From Peristeroidobacter soli (GTDB lineage: Bacteria > Pseudomonadota > Gammaproteobacteria > Steroidobacterales > Steroidobacteraceae), in the NCBI RefSeq assembly GCF_004138485.1, contig NZ_RYEV01000010.1, positions 310,001 through 374,000 on the forward strand: a stretch of DNA of 64,000 nucleotides, read 5' to 3'. The position numbers and the translations under genes were made by a program. This document shows, piece by piece, positions 27,136-35,623 of the stretch (positions are counted from its first letter, which is position 1; every line of letters begins with the position of its first letter). A model generated the notes under the pieces. It saw only the letters and a list, made by a program, of their open reading frames with translations, made no database searches and had not been told where the DNA came from.

Positions 27136-28161
27136 TCAACCCGGTGGAGCAAGGCCGCTCAGATACACGATGCCCTTGGCGGCGTCGCGCGAAATGCGAA
27201 CCGGCAATGCATGTTCGATGGCCGCGAGCGCCGCGTCCGGATCATGAGCATCGAACACACCATACACACGCAGCTTCTCCAGCGCCGCGTCCGTGATCAC
27301 CAGTTGCTGGTCCGTATAGCGCCCCAGCTTCCGAATGACTTCGCTCAGTGGCGCGCCATCGAAGATCAGCTGGCCGTCGCGCCAGGCCGCGACATCCTCC
27401 GGGCTGCCAAGCATGCTCAGGCGCAGGCTCGCCTCCTCGCCCGTCTGCTCCGGCGCGGCGCTGTAAGAGACTTCTTCTCCGGCACGCGCGATCACCTTGC
27501 GCAGCGTCCGGCTGACCGGATCGTGCCGTGTCACCTCGATCACACCTTCGACGACGGCGATGCGAACGAAAGCATCATGAACATCGACTTCGAAGACCGT
27601 ACCGATGGCGCGCACTTCGCCATTCGCCGCGCTGACGATGAAAGGCCGATCAGGATCGTGCGCGACGGAGAACAGCGCCTCGCCGGAGCGCAACTGGATG
27701 TCACGACGTTTCGCTGTGAGTTTCACATCCATGCTCGAGCGTGCATCGAGATGGACCTGCGAGCCATCGCTCAGCTCGATCAGCTGCGGACTGCCCATTT
27801 CCGTGGCGTAGTGTTCGACGAGCGGTGTGCGGTTGATGAACACGACAGCGACGGCGAGCACGATGACTGCGGCCAGCCCCCATCCCAAAGCCATGCGATG
27901 CCACGGTGACGCGGGCGCACGCGCTTCGACGCGCGCCGGCGACGTACCCGCCGCGAAGGGCGATGGCGGCGTCATATCCCCCACCAGATCCCACAATGCT
28001 TCCAGCTCGCGATAACGCAGGTATTGGTCGGGATGCTCGCTGGCCCATTTCTCGAACAGCGCGACATCGCGTGGCTGCACCTCGCCCGAGTGCATGATGC
28101 TGAACCACTCATCGGCCTTGTCGACCGCGCGCGCTGCGTGGCGAATCGCTTCGTTGCGCAT
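27136..28161 (-). CDS. FecR family anti-sigma / signal transducer (module 3)
   Basis: A 341-residue FecR protein. ATG 28161 is preceded by GAGGA at good spacing, 10 bases after the sigma stop. The cytoplasmic N-terminus has ADEWFSIMHSGEVQPRDVALFEKWASEHP, a transmembrane helix lies near 96-114 (LGWGLAAVIVLAVAVVFI), followed by the periplasmic FecR domain (GSQVHLDARSSMDV, GEALFSVAHDPDRPF) and a C-terminal DUF4974-like domain. Couples the STN receptor 24757-27117 to the sigma factor. Confidence 0.9.
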   Translation of the reverse strand: MRNEAIRHAARAVDKADEWFSIMHSGEVQPRDVALFEKWASEHPDQYLRYRELEALWDLVGDMTPPSPFAAGTSPARVEARAPASPWHRMALGWGLAAVIVLAVAVVFINRTPLVEHYATEMGSPQLIELSDGSQVHLDARSSMDVKLTAKRRDIQLRSGEALFSVAHDPDRPFIVSAANGEVRAIGTVFEVDVHDAFVRIAVVEGVIEVTRHDPVSRTLRKVIARAGEEVSYSAAPEQTGEEASLRLSMLGSPEDVAAWRDGQLIFDGAPLSEVIRKLGRYTDQQLVITDAALEKLRVYGVFDAHDPDAALAAIEHALPVRISRDAAKGIVYLSGLAPPG

Positions 28162-28171
28162 ATCCGTATCC

Positions 28172-28732
28172 TCAGTCCTCGAGCGGCGCGAGCAGCTTGC
28201 TCTTGAGACAGGCCATCGCATGCGCCAGATGCTTGTGCACCATGCGGGTCGATATGTTCAGCCGGCCGGCGATCTGCGACACGGCCAGGTTTTCGTAACG
28301 ACGTAAATAGAATACCTCGCGGCATTTCACCGGCAGCGCGTCGTAGGCTTCCATGAAAACGCCATACAGTTGCCGGTAGTTGAGCTCTTCTTCCTGGGTC
28401 GGCGCCGGGCTTTCGTGATCCTGTTCGCGGATCACGGCGGTCGGATCGATCACCTTCAACCGGTCCCGCCGCAGCCGGTCCAGCGCCAGGTTGTTGGCGA
28501 TCTGAAACAAATAAGCGCGCGGATGCTCCAGCGTCTGCGGCGCCGGCATCGCCAGCAGCTTGAGCAGCGCTTCCTGGGCAAGGTCGCTGGCGGTTTCCTC
28601 ACAACGCACCTTGGTGAAGATGAAGCGTTGCAGCGACGCCTGATGGGTCTGCGCCAGTCGCGACATGAACAGCGCTTTCGCCTGCTCGCGGTCCCAGACC
28701 AAGGTCATCTCGTTGGTTGCCGACTTGCCCAT
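28172..28732 (-). CDS. ECF RNA polymerase sigma factor, FecI-like (module 3)
   Basis: A 186-residue ECF sigma factor: sigma-2 (QASLQRFIFTKVRCEETASDLAQEAL, RAYLFQIANNLALDRLRRDR) and sigma-4 (LPVKCREVFYLRRYENLAVSQIAGRLNISTRMVHKHLAHAM). The first ATG is at 28732, but a promoter-like motif ends only 7 bases upstream, so ATG 28708 (MTLVWDRE) may be the true start or the mRNA may be leaderless. Likely autoregulated and the driver of the four motif-bearing promoters of module 3 (inference). Confidence 0.88.
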   Translation of the reverse strand: MGKSATNEMTLVWDREQAKALFMSRLAQTHQASLQRFIFTKVRCEETASDLAQEALLKLLAMPAPQTLEHPRAYLFQIANNLALDRLRRDRLKVIDPTAVIREQDHESPAPTQEEELNYRQLYGVFMEAYDALPVKCREVFYLRRYENLAVSQIAGRLNISTRMVHKHLAHAMACLKSKLLAPLED

Positions 28733-28738
28733 GGCACC

Positions 28739-28769
28739 TTAAACGAACCAGCGGCGCGGATGTGAACCT
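28739..28769 (-). promoter_or_regulatory. Putative ECF-type promoter for the module 3 sigma factor
   Basis: On the minus strand AGGTTCA, 14 bases, GTTCGTTTAA, in the 44-base gap between the isopeptidase stop and the sigma gene. Matches the blocks and spacing found at 24677, 31004 and 31045, suggesting autoregulation. Confidence 0.55.
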
Positions 28770-28776
28770 CCGCTCG

Positions 28777-30972
28777 TCACGGCGCGGGGCCCCGGACGCT
28801 CAGCCAGCGCTGGAACCAGTCCAGGGCGCCCTGCTGGGAAGTACGGCGCTCCCAGGGGCGGGTCAGCACGTGCACGCCATTGGGCAGATAGCTCATCTCG
28901 ACCGGCCGGGCCAGGCTGCGAAGGCCGGCGTAGAGTTCCCAACTCGCCAGCAAGGAGGTGGGCCCGATGGCTTCCAGTCGCACGGGGCTGTGGATGGCGT
29001 CGATATTGAACGTCGGCTGCGAGTTGCGCCAGCGCTCCAGGCAGGCGCCGAAAGGCGCGCAACCGATCAGGGCTTCGTACTCCTGCCGCCGGCCACGGCC
29101 GGGCGCATTGAATCCCAGCAGATAGCTCACATAGCCCATGTCGAGCGGGTCGGCGACGACCGCCGCCGCGAACGGCACGGACGAATGCGCCAACGTGTAT
29201 TGCACGTAGTAGCCCGAGCGACTGAATCCCATCAGGCCGACCCGCGCGGTGTCGATTGGAAAGCGGCTGCTCAGCGCACCGACCGCCGCCTCGAACCCGG
29301 CCTGGTGGGCTTGCGCTTCCGCCGGTGTGTTGCGCTCATCGAAGTGATCCTCCATTTGCAGAACGAACATGTCGCGCGCCGCGAGTGCCCGGGCTGCATA
29401 GCCGGTCGTGAATGGCTCCCCGGTGAGCGAATGGGAACCATCGAGCAGGAAGCGCTCGGGCCAGAAGCCGTGACTCTGGATGACCAGGGGATATCGTTTG
29501 CCGGGCATCGCGCTCACTGGACGGAGCAGACCGCCTTTCCAGACGCGCCCGCGCGCGTCGGTCCACTCGATGACCTCGGCGGTGCGCGGCAAGCGCTCGC
29601 GAAACGAGGGATTCAGGTCAGTCAGGCGGGCGCGACGGCCGCTGCGACAGTCGGTTGCCACGACATCCGGCGGCGTATTCAAACGCTCCTCGATGGCGAG
29701 CTCGAACCTGCCATCGCAGGCGGGGGATTCGATCCGGCGCCACCCGCCGGCGCGCGCTCGAAAGCGCCGTGCCGGAAGCGCACCGTCGATGCTGGATCGA
29801 TGCAGGAGCAACGTGTCGTTGGCGGGCCGGCTCACGGCCGCGACGCGCTCGAAACGCTCGGTGCTCCAGTAGGAGGACAAGGGGGCGATGCGCTGTTGCA
29901 GGTTCCCCGAGCGGTCCACCTCCACGATGGCCGCGGATAAGCTCAATGCGGGGGCCAACAGCGTATTCACCAGAACGATGCTGCTCGAGTCGCGGCTCCA
30001 TAGCGCCGCAGGCGCCGGATTCGCTTCAACCAGCTCCCCGGTCGGCGCATCGACGAGCGTCGTGACCGCGCCGGTGCGCACATCGATCAGCACGAAATGG
30101 GCGATCCACGGCGGCGGCGTCTCTGCATCAACCATATCCGCCGCCGATAATCGACGAATGGCGCGTGGATAAGCGTAGTCCGCCCAGGCCTTCGACCACT
30201 TCCGATACGGCCTGATCGCAACCGCATGATTACCATCCGGGGAGAGCCACACGCCGCGCGTTGACGGCAGCAAGGCGACTGGCACCTCGCTGACTGCAAT
30301 CTCACGACCACTGCCCAAGTCTCGTACCCGCGTGACATAGGGGGCGCTGAGGCTGGCTTGCATGTTGACGGCCATGGCGGCAAACACGCTTTGGTCGGTG
30401 AGTCGAAACCCCTGCCGTCGTTTGCTGTCGATGTCGGGATCGGGAACCGCGATGCGTGAGGTGTATATGACGGTGTCGCCGACGATGTCATAGGACCAGA
30501 CGCCACCGGGAACTTCCACCAGCGTGTCGATCCGGCCGGTCGATACGTCGCACGCATATAAACGTGGCGGTCCGGACGGGCCCTCGGCACGGAACGCGAT
30601 GCGCCGGCTGTCCGCGAGCCAGCGCACATCGGCAATCGCAGGTTCATTCGTCGCCGAGGAGAATTGCGCTACGCGTGTGGACTCCGGTGGCGCGCCCCGG
30701 GCGCTCAACCACGCCCGGATCTGCTGCGTCGAGTACACGTCGATCGCGAAGTCGTTGTCACCGCTCTGAAGGTTGCCTCGGGCGGTGACAATCAACACGC
30801 GCTGACCGTCCGGGGAGAACTGGAATTCGCCGCCGGGCTCCGGAGCCACGATGCGGCGCATTTCGATGGAGTCGGCGACGGTAAAGCGACCGTCCAGGGT
30901 CGATGCTGCGTGACTCTCGCTCGCCCACGCCAGCACGGCGAGAAAAACTATCGATAGCTGTCGCACGTGCAT
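28777..30972 (-). CDS. Atxe2-like lasso peptide isopeptidase (S9 family), exported
   Basis: A 731-residue S9-type protein with signal peptide MHVRQLSIVFLAVLAWASESHA and a GGAGGG ribosome site. The N-terminal half is a degenerate beta-propeller. The C-terminal half matches what I know of the Atxe2 lasso isopeptidase family: LTDLNPSF before the hydrolase domain, SHGFWPERFLLDG, nucleophile S584 in GFSRSGYYVQYTLAHS, then FNIDAIHSPVRLEAIG (probable acid E667, 83 residues on), H701 in PNGVHVLTRPWER and the TSQQGALDWF ending. Known members hydrolyse the isopeptide bond that closes the lasso ring. In sphingomonads and Caulobacter such genes sit with FecI, FecR and a TonB receptor, as here, but usually also with precursor and maturation genes, which are absent from this window. 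Confidence 0.82.
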   Translation of the reverse strand: MHVRQLSIVFLAVLAWASESHAASTLDGRFTVADSIEMRRIVAPEPGGEFQFSPDGQRVLIVTARGNLQSGDNDFAIDVYSTQQIRAWLSARGAPPESTRVAQFSSATNEPAIADVRWLADSRRIAFRAEGPSGPPRLYACDVSTGRIDTLVEVPGGVWSYDIVGDTVIYTSRIAVPDPDIDSKRRQGFRLTDQSVFAAMAVNMQASLSAPYVTRVRDLGSGREIAVSEVPVALLPSTRGVWLSPDGNHAVAIRPYRKWSKAWADYAYPRAIRRLSAADMVDAETPPPWIAHFVLIDVRTGAVTTLVDAPTGELVEANPAPAALWSRDSSSIVLVNTLLAPALSLSAAIVEVDRSGNLQQRIAPLSSYWSTERFERVAAVSRPANDTLLLHRSSIDGALPARRFRARAGGWRRIESPACDGRFELAIEERLNTPPDVVATDCRSGRRARLTDLNPSFRERLPRTAEVIEWTDARGRVWKGGLLRPVSAMPGKRYPLVIQSHGFWPERFLLDGSHSLTGEPFTTGYAARALAARDMFVLQMEDHFDERNTPAEAQAHQAGFEAAVGALSSRFPIDTARVGLMGFSRSGYYVQYTLAHSSVPFAAAVVADPLDMGYVSYLLGFNAPGRGRRQEYEALIGCAPFGACLERWRNSQPTFNIDAIHSPVRLEAIGPTSLLASWELYAGLRSLARPVEMSYLPNGVHVLTRPWERRTSQQGALDWFQRWLSVRGPAP

Positions 30973-31003
30973 TCAACCCTCCGGTCGCAAGGGGCGAGAA
31001 CCC

Positions 31004-31034
31004 GTAAACGAGCGGGGCGAGGCAATCGGAACCG
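31004..31034 (-). promoter_or_regulatory. Putative ECF-type promoter for the lasso isopeptidase gene
   Basis: On the minus strand CGGTTCC, 14 bases, GCTCGTTTAC. Gives a leader of about 25 bases carrying the GGAGGG ribosome site. Back to back with the motif for the divergent 31115 gene. Confidence 0.55.
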
Positions 31035-31044
31035 CGACGCGTCC

Positions 31045-31075
31045 ACGTTCAGCAACGCGCGGCTGGTTCGTTTTA
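31045..31075 (+). promoter_or_regulatory. Putative ECF-type promoter for the 31115 propeller-amidohydrolase
   Basis: ACGTTCA, 14 bases, GTTCGTTTTA on the plus strand, about 38 bases before the ATG. Same block order and spacing as the other three module 3 sites. Confidence 0.55.
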
Positions 31076-31114
31076 CTGGAACCGCGCTTCGTCGCGCCAT
31101 CGCAAAGGTTCTTC

Positions 31115-34100
31115 ATGCGTCAGTCCACAGTGAGCGCCGCCCTGCTGCTGTCGTGGTCCCTCTCATTGCCTGCAACGAACGTCGTTGCGCGGACCCTCAT
31201 CGACGAGAGTCCGGTGCAGCCGTTCGCGCAGCGTACGCTCGCGTTCTCCACCGAATCGGGAACGTGGCTGTCGCTCGATGTCTTTGCGGACGGCCGGGGC
31301 CTGGTGTTCGATCTGCTCGGCGATCTGTACCTGTTGCCGATGTCGGGGGGCAAGGCCACCCCGCTCACGCGCGGACCGGCATTCGACAGCCAGCCCTCGC
31401 TATCTCCGGATGGCCGCTGGGTCGCATTCATCAGCGATCGCGACGGCGCGGAGAATCTATGGATCGCCCGCACCGACGGCTCCGCTTCACGACAACTGAC
31501 TCACGACGAATGGGGCATGTTCGCCTCGCCCGCGTGGCATCCGAACGGCAAGTCCGTCGTGGTGTCGCGCACGCTGCGCGGCTATCGCACCGGCTACGAG
31601 CTCGTCGAGTTCGATCTGACCGGCAAGGAGCTCGCCCGGCATTCCACCGTCAATCAGACCGAGGATGCGCGCAGCGAAATCAGTGCCGTTGGCGCGAGCT
31701 TCGACAACGAGGGCAAGTTTCTTTATTACGCGCGGCGTATCGGCCGGCATCCGCGCAACGTTTCCTTTCCGATCTGGGCCATTCATCGCGTGGATCTGAA
31801 GAACGGCGAGGATGTCCGTATCGTGACGGAGCCCGGCAGCGCGTTCCGCCCTCGCCTGTCCGGCGACGGACGCTGGCTCGCCTATGCGACGCGCCTGTCG
31901 GGGCCCGATGGCCCCACGGCATTGAAGCTGATGGATCTCACGAGCCACGGCAGTCGCGTGTTGCTCTCCAACCTGGATCGCGACGATCAGGAGAGCGAGG
32001 ACTTCAATCGCGACATCCTGCCGGGTTTCAGCTTCACCCCCGACAGCACCGCGATCGTGCTGGCCACCGGCGGCAAGCTACGACGCCTGCCGCTCGCTGG
32101 CGGGGCGCCCACCGACATTGCGTTTCGAGCCGATGTGAGCCTCACGCTTGCGAATCCCGGCGTGCAAGGCGAGCGGCCTGAGCTGACGGACAGCCATCCG
32201 GTGCGATTGTTTCAATCGCTCGATCCGGCGCCGGACGGCACGTCGGTCGTGCTCTCCGCGCTCGGCAGTCTCTATCTCCACGACACTCGCGCCATGACGG
32301 TTCGCAAGCTGGCGACGCCGACGAACGCGTTTCACCCGCGCTGGTCCATCGATGGCCACAGCCTGCTGTATGTGAGCTGGAATCCCAACGAAGGCGGCGC
32401 GCTGTGGCGGCTGAATGTCACGGCGCCCGACGCCGCGCCCGTCAAGATCACCCGCGAGTCCGCCTACTACGCCTGGCCTGTGCAATGGCCGGACGGCAGC
32501 ATCGTGGTTCAGAAAACCAGCACACGCAATCAGTTGCTGAACGTGCAAAAGTCGGGTGCGCCGGTGAGGGGCCTGCAACTCGTCCGGATCTCGCCCGATG
32601 ATGGCGCGGAACAAGTGCTGACCGACGCTCCGCCAAAGGCTCGCTTCTACTATCCGCAACTGGGCAAGGCACATCGGATCGAAGGCGATACGCGCGTGTT
32701 CTTCCATGCGCACGATGGACTGATGGCGTTCGCCCCGGAAACTCGCCAGGTGACGCCGGTGTTCTCGCTGGAGCAGCCGTTCGATGAGTATATGAGGCGC
32801 ACGCCGCGGCCCGCCGATGACATCCGGGTCAGCCCGCGCGGCGACTTCTACGTCGCCAAAATCGCCGAGCAGCTCTATCTCGTGCCAAGAAGCGCCGACA
32901 AGGAACCGCTGCGACTCACCGTTGCGGACGGCGCACGCAAACTCACTCGCTATGGCGTGGATCAGATGGAATGGTCCCGCGATGGTCGCACCGTGTACTG
33001 GTCGCTCGGGAACGAGCTCTCCATGCTCGAGGTCGGCGCCCTGAATGCCCGAGCGCTCCCGGCCAGCGAGCAACTGCGCAAGTCCGTTCGCTCCAGCCGC
33101 GTGGACATTCCCCTGCCGCGTCCCGACTCGGCGTCATCGCAAAAACTCGTGCTCAAAGGCGCGACGATCCTGCCGATGACCGGTGCTGCCGCGATCAAAG
33201 GTCATGCCATCGTCATCGCCGGCAATCGCATCGCAGCCATCGTGCCGGAGCAGGAAGCGGCACGCATCAGTGACGCGCGCTTCGTCGATGTCTCCGGCAA
33301 GTACATCCTGCCCGGCTTCATCGATTTGCATGCGCACTGGTCCGTGCTGAGCCGCGACGGCATCGCCGCCGGTCCCGTGTCGCCGTTCCTCGCCAATCTG
33401 GCGTACGGTGTCACTGCAACCCGCGATCCGCAGAGTTTCACAACCGATCTGTTCGCCTATGCCGACCTCGTGGAGAGCGGCGCGCTGCTGGCGCCTCGCC
33501 TGTTCACGACGGGTCCGGCGATTCAGTCCGATATTCACTTCGAATCGCCCCAGGATGTACGTGACGTCATCACTCGCTTCCGTGATTACTATCGAACCAA
33601 TACCGTCAAGTTCTATCTCGCCGGCAATCGCGGCCAGCGACGGATGTTCATCACCGAAGCGAACCGCCTGGGCATGCGCGTGACCTCGGAGTCCGCGCGA
33701 AATTTCAAATGGGATTTCACGATGGTGCTCGACGGCGCCGATGGCCAGGAGCATCCAATCCCGCACGCCCCGCTCTACCAGGACGTCGTGGAAGTCTATG
33801 CACGCAGCGGCATCGTCTACACCCCAGTGATGGCGATGACGCCGGCAACCTATTCGCCGCTCAACCTGTGGACGCTGCAGTTCAAGCCCGAGGACCATCC
33901 TCGGGTGGTCCGCTTCGTTTCGCCCAACATCGTGAAGGGCGCAGCCGCGATGCTGGATACCGATGCCGACGGTGTTAGAACGACAGTGCATCCGGTATCG
34001 CAGGCGGCCGCTGCTCGCGCCATCGTCGAAGCCGGCGGTCACGTCGGCGTCGGTGCCCATGCGCTGCGCCACCTGCAGGGGCTGCGCTTCCACTGGGAGA

Positions 34101-34411
34101 TGTGGACGCTGCACGCCGATGGCCAGGGGATGTCGGCTCAACAAGTGTTGACCGCAGCCACGCGCACCGCAGCCCAAACGCTCGGCCTGGAACGTCAGCT
34201 GGGCACACTCGAAGCCGGCAAGCTCGCGGACCTGGTCGTACTCGAACGCAACCCGCTCGACGACTTGCGCAACACCGCCAGTGTGCTCTACACGATCAGC
34301 GATGGCAGGTTGCTCAATAGTGCAACATTGGAACAGCTGTGGCCTGCCAGCGCTCCAGCCCCCCGATTGTGGTGGCACGACACGCGCGCCGAAGGAATCG
34401 TCACGCAGTAA
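31115..34411 (+). CDS. Exported amidohydrolase with N-terminal TolB-like beta-propeller
   Basis: A 1098-residue two-domain protein. Signal peptide MRQSTVSAALLLSWSLSLPATNVVA; ATG preceded by AAAGG. Residues about 30-670 form a WD40/TolB-like propeller (LSPDGRWVAFISDRDG, repeated PDG blades). Residues about 680-1090 are an amidohydrolase: sandwich strand LVLKGATILPMTG, metal-binding GFIDLHAHW, a TVKFYLAGN lysine-region strand and the C-terminal GTLEAGKLADLVVLERNP. Paralogous to 37153-40329. Family enzymes are often annotated as peptidases or amidases but few are characterised. Divergent from the isopeptidase and sharing its promoter motif, so probably co-induced with it. Confidence 0.9.
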   Translation: MRQSTVSAALLLSWSLSLPATNVVARTLIDESPVQPFAQRTLAFSTESGTWLSLDVFADGRGLVFDLLGDLYLLPMSGGKATPLTRGPAFDSQPSLSPDGRWVAFISDRDGAENLWIARTDGSASRQLTHDEWGMFASPAWHPNGKSVVVSRTLRGYRTGYELVEFDLTGKELARHSTVNQTEDARSEISAVGASFDNEGKFLYYARRIGRHPRNVSFPIWAIHRVDLKNGEDVRIVTEPGSAFRPRLSGDGRWLAYATRLSGPDGPTALKLMDLTSHGSRVLLSNLDRDDQESEDFNRDILPGFSFTPDSTAIVLATGGKLRRLPLAGGAPTDIAFRADVSLTLANPGVQGERPELTDSHPVRLFQSLDPAPDGTSVVLSALGSLYLHDTRAMTVRKLATPTNAFHPRWSIDGHSLLYVSWNPNEGGALWRLNVTAPDAAPVKITRESAYYAWPVQWPDGSIVVQKTSTRNQLLNVQKSGAPVRGLQLVRISPDDGAEQVLTDAPPKARFYYPQLGKAHRIEGDTRVFFHAHDGLMAFAPETRQVTPVFSLEQPFDEYMRRTPRPADDIRVSPRGDFYVAKIAEQLYLVPRSADKEPLRLTVADGARKLTRYGVDQMEWSRDGRTVYWSLGNELSMLEVGALNARALPASEQLRKSVRSSRVDIPLPRPDSASSQKLVLKGATILPMTGAAAIKGHAIVIAGNRIAAIVPEQEAARISDARFVDVSGKYILPGFIDLHAHWSVLSRDGIAAGPVSPFLANLAYGVTATRDPQSFTTDLFAYADLVESGALLAPRLFTTGPAIQSDIHFESPQDVRDVITRFRDYYRTNTVKFYLAGNRGQRRMFITEANRLGMRVTSESARNFKWDFTMVLDGADGQEHPIPHAPLYQDVVEVYARSGIVYTPVMAMTPATYSPLNLWTLQFKPEDHPRVVRFVSPNIVKGAAAMLDTDADGVRTTVHPVSQAAAARAIVEAGGHVGVGAHALRHLQGLRFHWEMWTLHADGQGMSAQQVLTAATRTAAQTLGLERQLGTLEAGKLADLVVLERNPLDDLRNTASVLYTISDGRLLNSATLEQLWPASAPAPRLWWHDTRAEGIVTQ

Positions 34412-34638
34412 CTCTGCGCGCGCGAAGATAGGACTCGCCGTAAACGAATTGCCCCACCGCAGGTCTTGTCGCCGCTCTTGAGCTGAATGGAGCCGCGCGG
34501 GTTGGTATGGCTCGATTGTTCAATCGTGTCCGAGAGTTTTCTATCTTCTCGGGGTACCCCGTCCAACCATGATGAGCGAGCGCGGTGCCTGCGAATGCGA
34601 CGGTGCACGCCGCGCAAATTTACATCATCGACAATGGA

Positions 34639-34682
34639 TCACTCCTGGACCGGGCACGCTGCCGGACGACTGTCCGCGACGC
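34639..34682 (-). other. Relic C-terminal tail downstream of the PEP-CTERM gene
   Basis: Just past the PEP-CTERM stop, another frame reads RPAACPVQE then stop, matching the C-termini RPATCPVEEPSE and RPATTCPVEEPLE of the paralogues at 44793 and 45523. DNA similarity continues downstream (gcacgccgcgcaaatt at about 34605 and again at about 44765). The rest of 34412-34638 shows nothing I can name. Confidence 0.6.
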
Positions 34683-35396
34683 TCAGCTCGAAGCGCGACG
34701 ACGAACGCGAGTCGCCACCGTTGCGCCGATGAGTCCCATCATCATCAACGCCAGTGTCTCTGGCTCCGGGACGGTGGTCGTGCCTGCCGCGTTGTTGTAA
34801 CTGATGCTGTTGACGATGGAATAACCATCGTTGCCGGCGAGCAGGACCCGGCTGATATTGCCCGCCTCGGAGCTCAGTTCGAGCGACTGCTGCCCCCGCT
34901 GATCGATGATGAGCCGCGGCATCAGTGACAACAGATTGCCAGCCGCATCGAACGCCCACGCCCACGGCGAGTCCGTCTCCTGGGTAGAATAGAACTGAAT
35001 GAAATCCGTGGCGCGCTCGAACGTCACTTCCAGCAGGTGCTGAGGCTGCGAGTAACAATCGGCGTGAAGCTGCTGCAGACAGTTGCCGATGAGCCCCGCA
35101 TTCGAATTCCAAGAGCTGAACGCCTTGCCATTGGCCTTCTGCCAACCAAACATCGTCGTCCCCAGCGCGTCGCACCCTCGCGCTCCTGGCGTGCACCCGT
35201 GCGCATACACCGCGCTCGACTGCCGGCCGGCTTCGGTAAACGTCACATGCGAGAGCGTGATGCCCTCATACGTATCGCCGACTTCGGTGCCCGAAACATA
35301 GGCCCCTGCGTCGATGGTGATCGGAACAGCCCACACCCCTTGCGCCGCGAGCAGGGTGCACAGTCCGAACATCGCAAGCCACGATTGTCTGATCAT
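34683..35396 (-). CDS. PEP-CTERM sorting domain protein of a local paralogous family
   Basis: A 237-residue exported protein: signal peptide (MIRQSWLAMFGLCTLLAAQGVWA), a globular region, then VPEPETLALMMMGLIGATVATRVRRR, the classic PEP-CTERM signal (PEP motif, hydrophobic helix, Arg cluster) processed by exosortase. Shared with the proteins at 44793 and 45523 are TIDAxxYxxGTxVxxxxEGxTLSHxTF, HLLEVTFERATDFIQF, AFDAAGN and a VNSISYN-type strand; the Cys-rich middle loops also correspond. ATG supported by AAGGAT upstream. Function unknown; probably surface or extracellular-matrix associated. Confidence 0.85.
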   Translation of the reverse strand: MIRQSWLAMFGLCTLLAAQGVWAVPITIDAGAYVSGTEVGDTYEGITLSHVTFTEAGRQSSAVYAHGCTPGARGCDALGTTMFGWQKANGKAFSSWNSNAGLIGNCLQQLHADCYSQPQHLLEVTFERATDFIQFYSTQETDSPWAWAFDAAGNLLSLMPRLIIDQRGQQSLELSSEAGNISRVLLAGNDGYSIVNSISYNNAAGTTTVPEPETLALMMMGLIGATVATRVRRRASS

Positions 35397-35623
35397 TGTC
35401 GATCCTTATGGGCGAATTTCCGTCGCACGGGGTGAGTTCTATGTACCCCGCGGCAACGCCTGCGAGGGATCGTGACGAGGGGCAGTGGTGCCAGCCCCGC
35501 TCCGACACGGCGGATCTAATCAACTCCCGACGGATGACTTCCGGCCGACGCTCGAGGAGCAGAAGCGATTCGAGCTGATGTCCCCGCCGGAGAGTGTCTC
35601 GAGCACCCTAGCTTCGCTCCCGA

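Noticed and set aside
28172-31114. Search for a lasso precursor, B1/B2 protein or cyclase near the isopeptidase
   Set aside because: No asparagine-synthetase-like or transglutaminase-like protein and no convincing small leader-core peptide was seen here or elsewhere in the window.
34639-35196. 185-codon minus-strand frame overlapping the PEP-CTERM gene
   Set aside because: Most of it is a shadow frame; only the terminal RPAACPVQE matches the paralogues and is recorded as a relic.
35397-35623. Possible gene between the PEP-CTERM gene and the amidase
   Set aside because: Short frames only, with no motif or ribosome site; nothing else recognised there.
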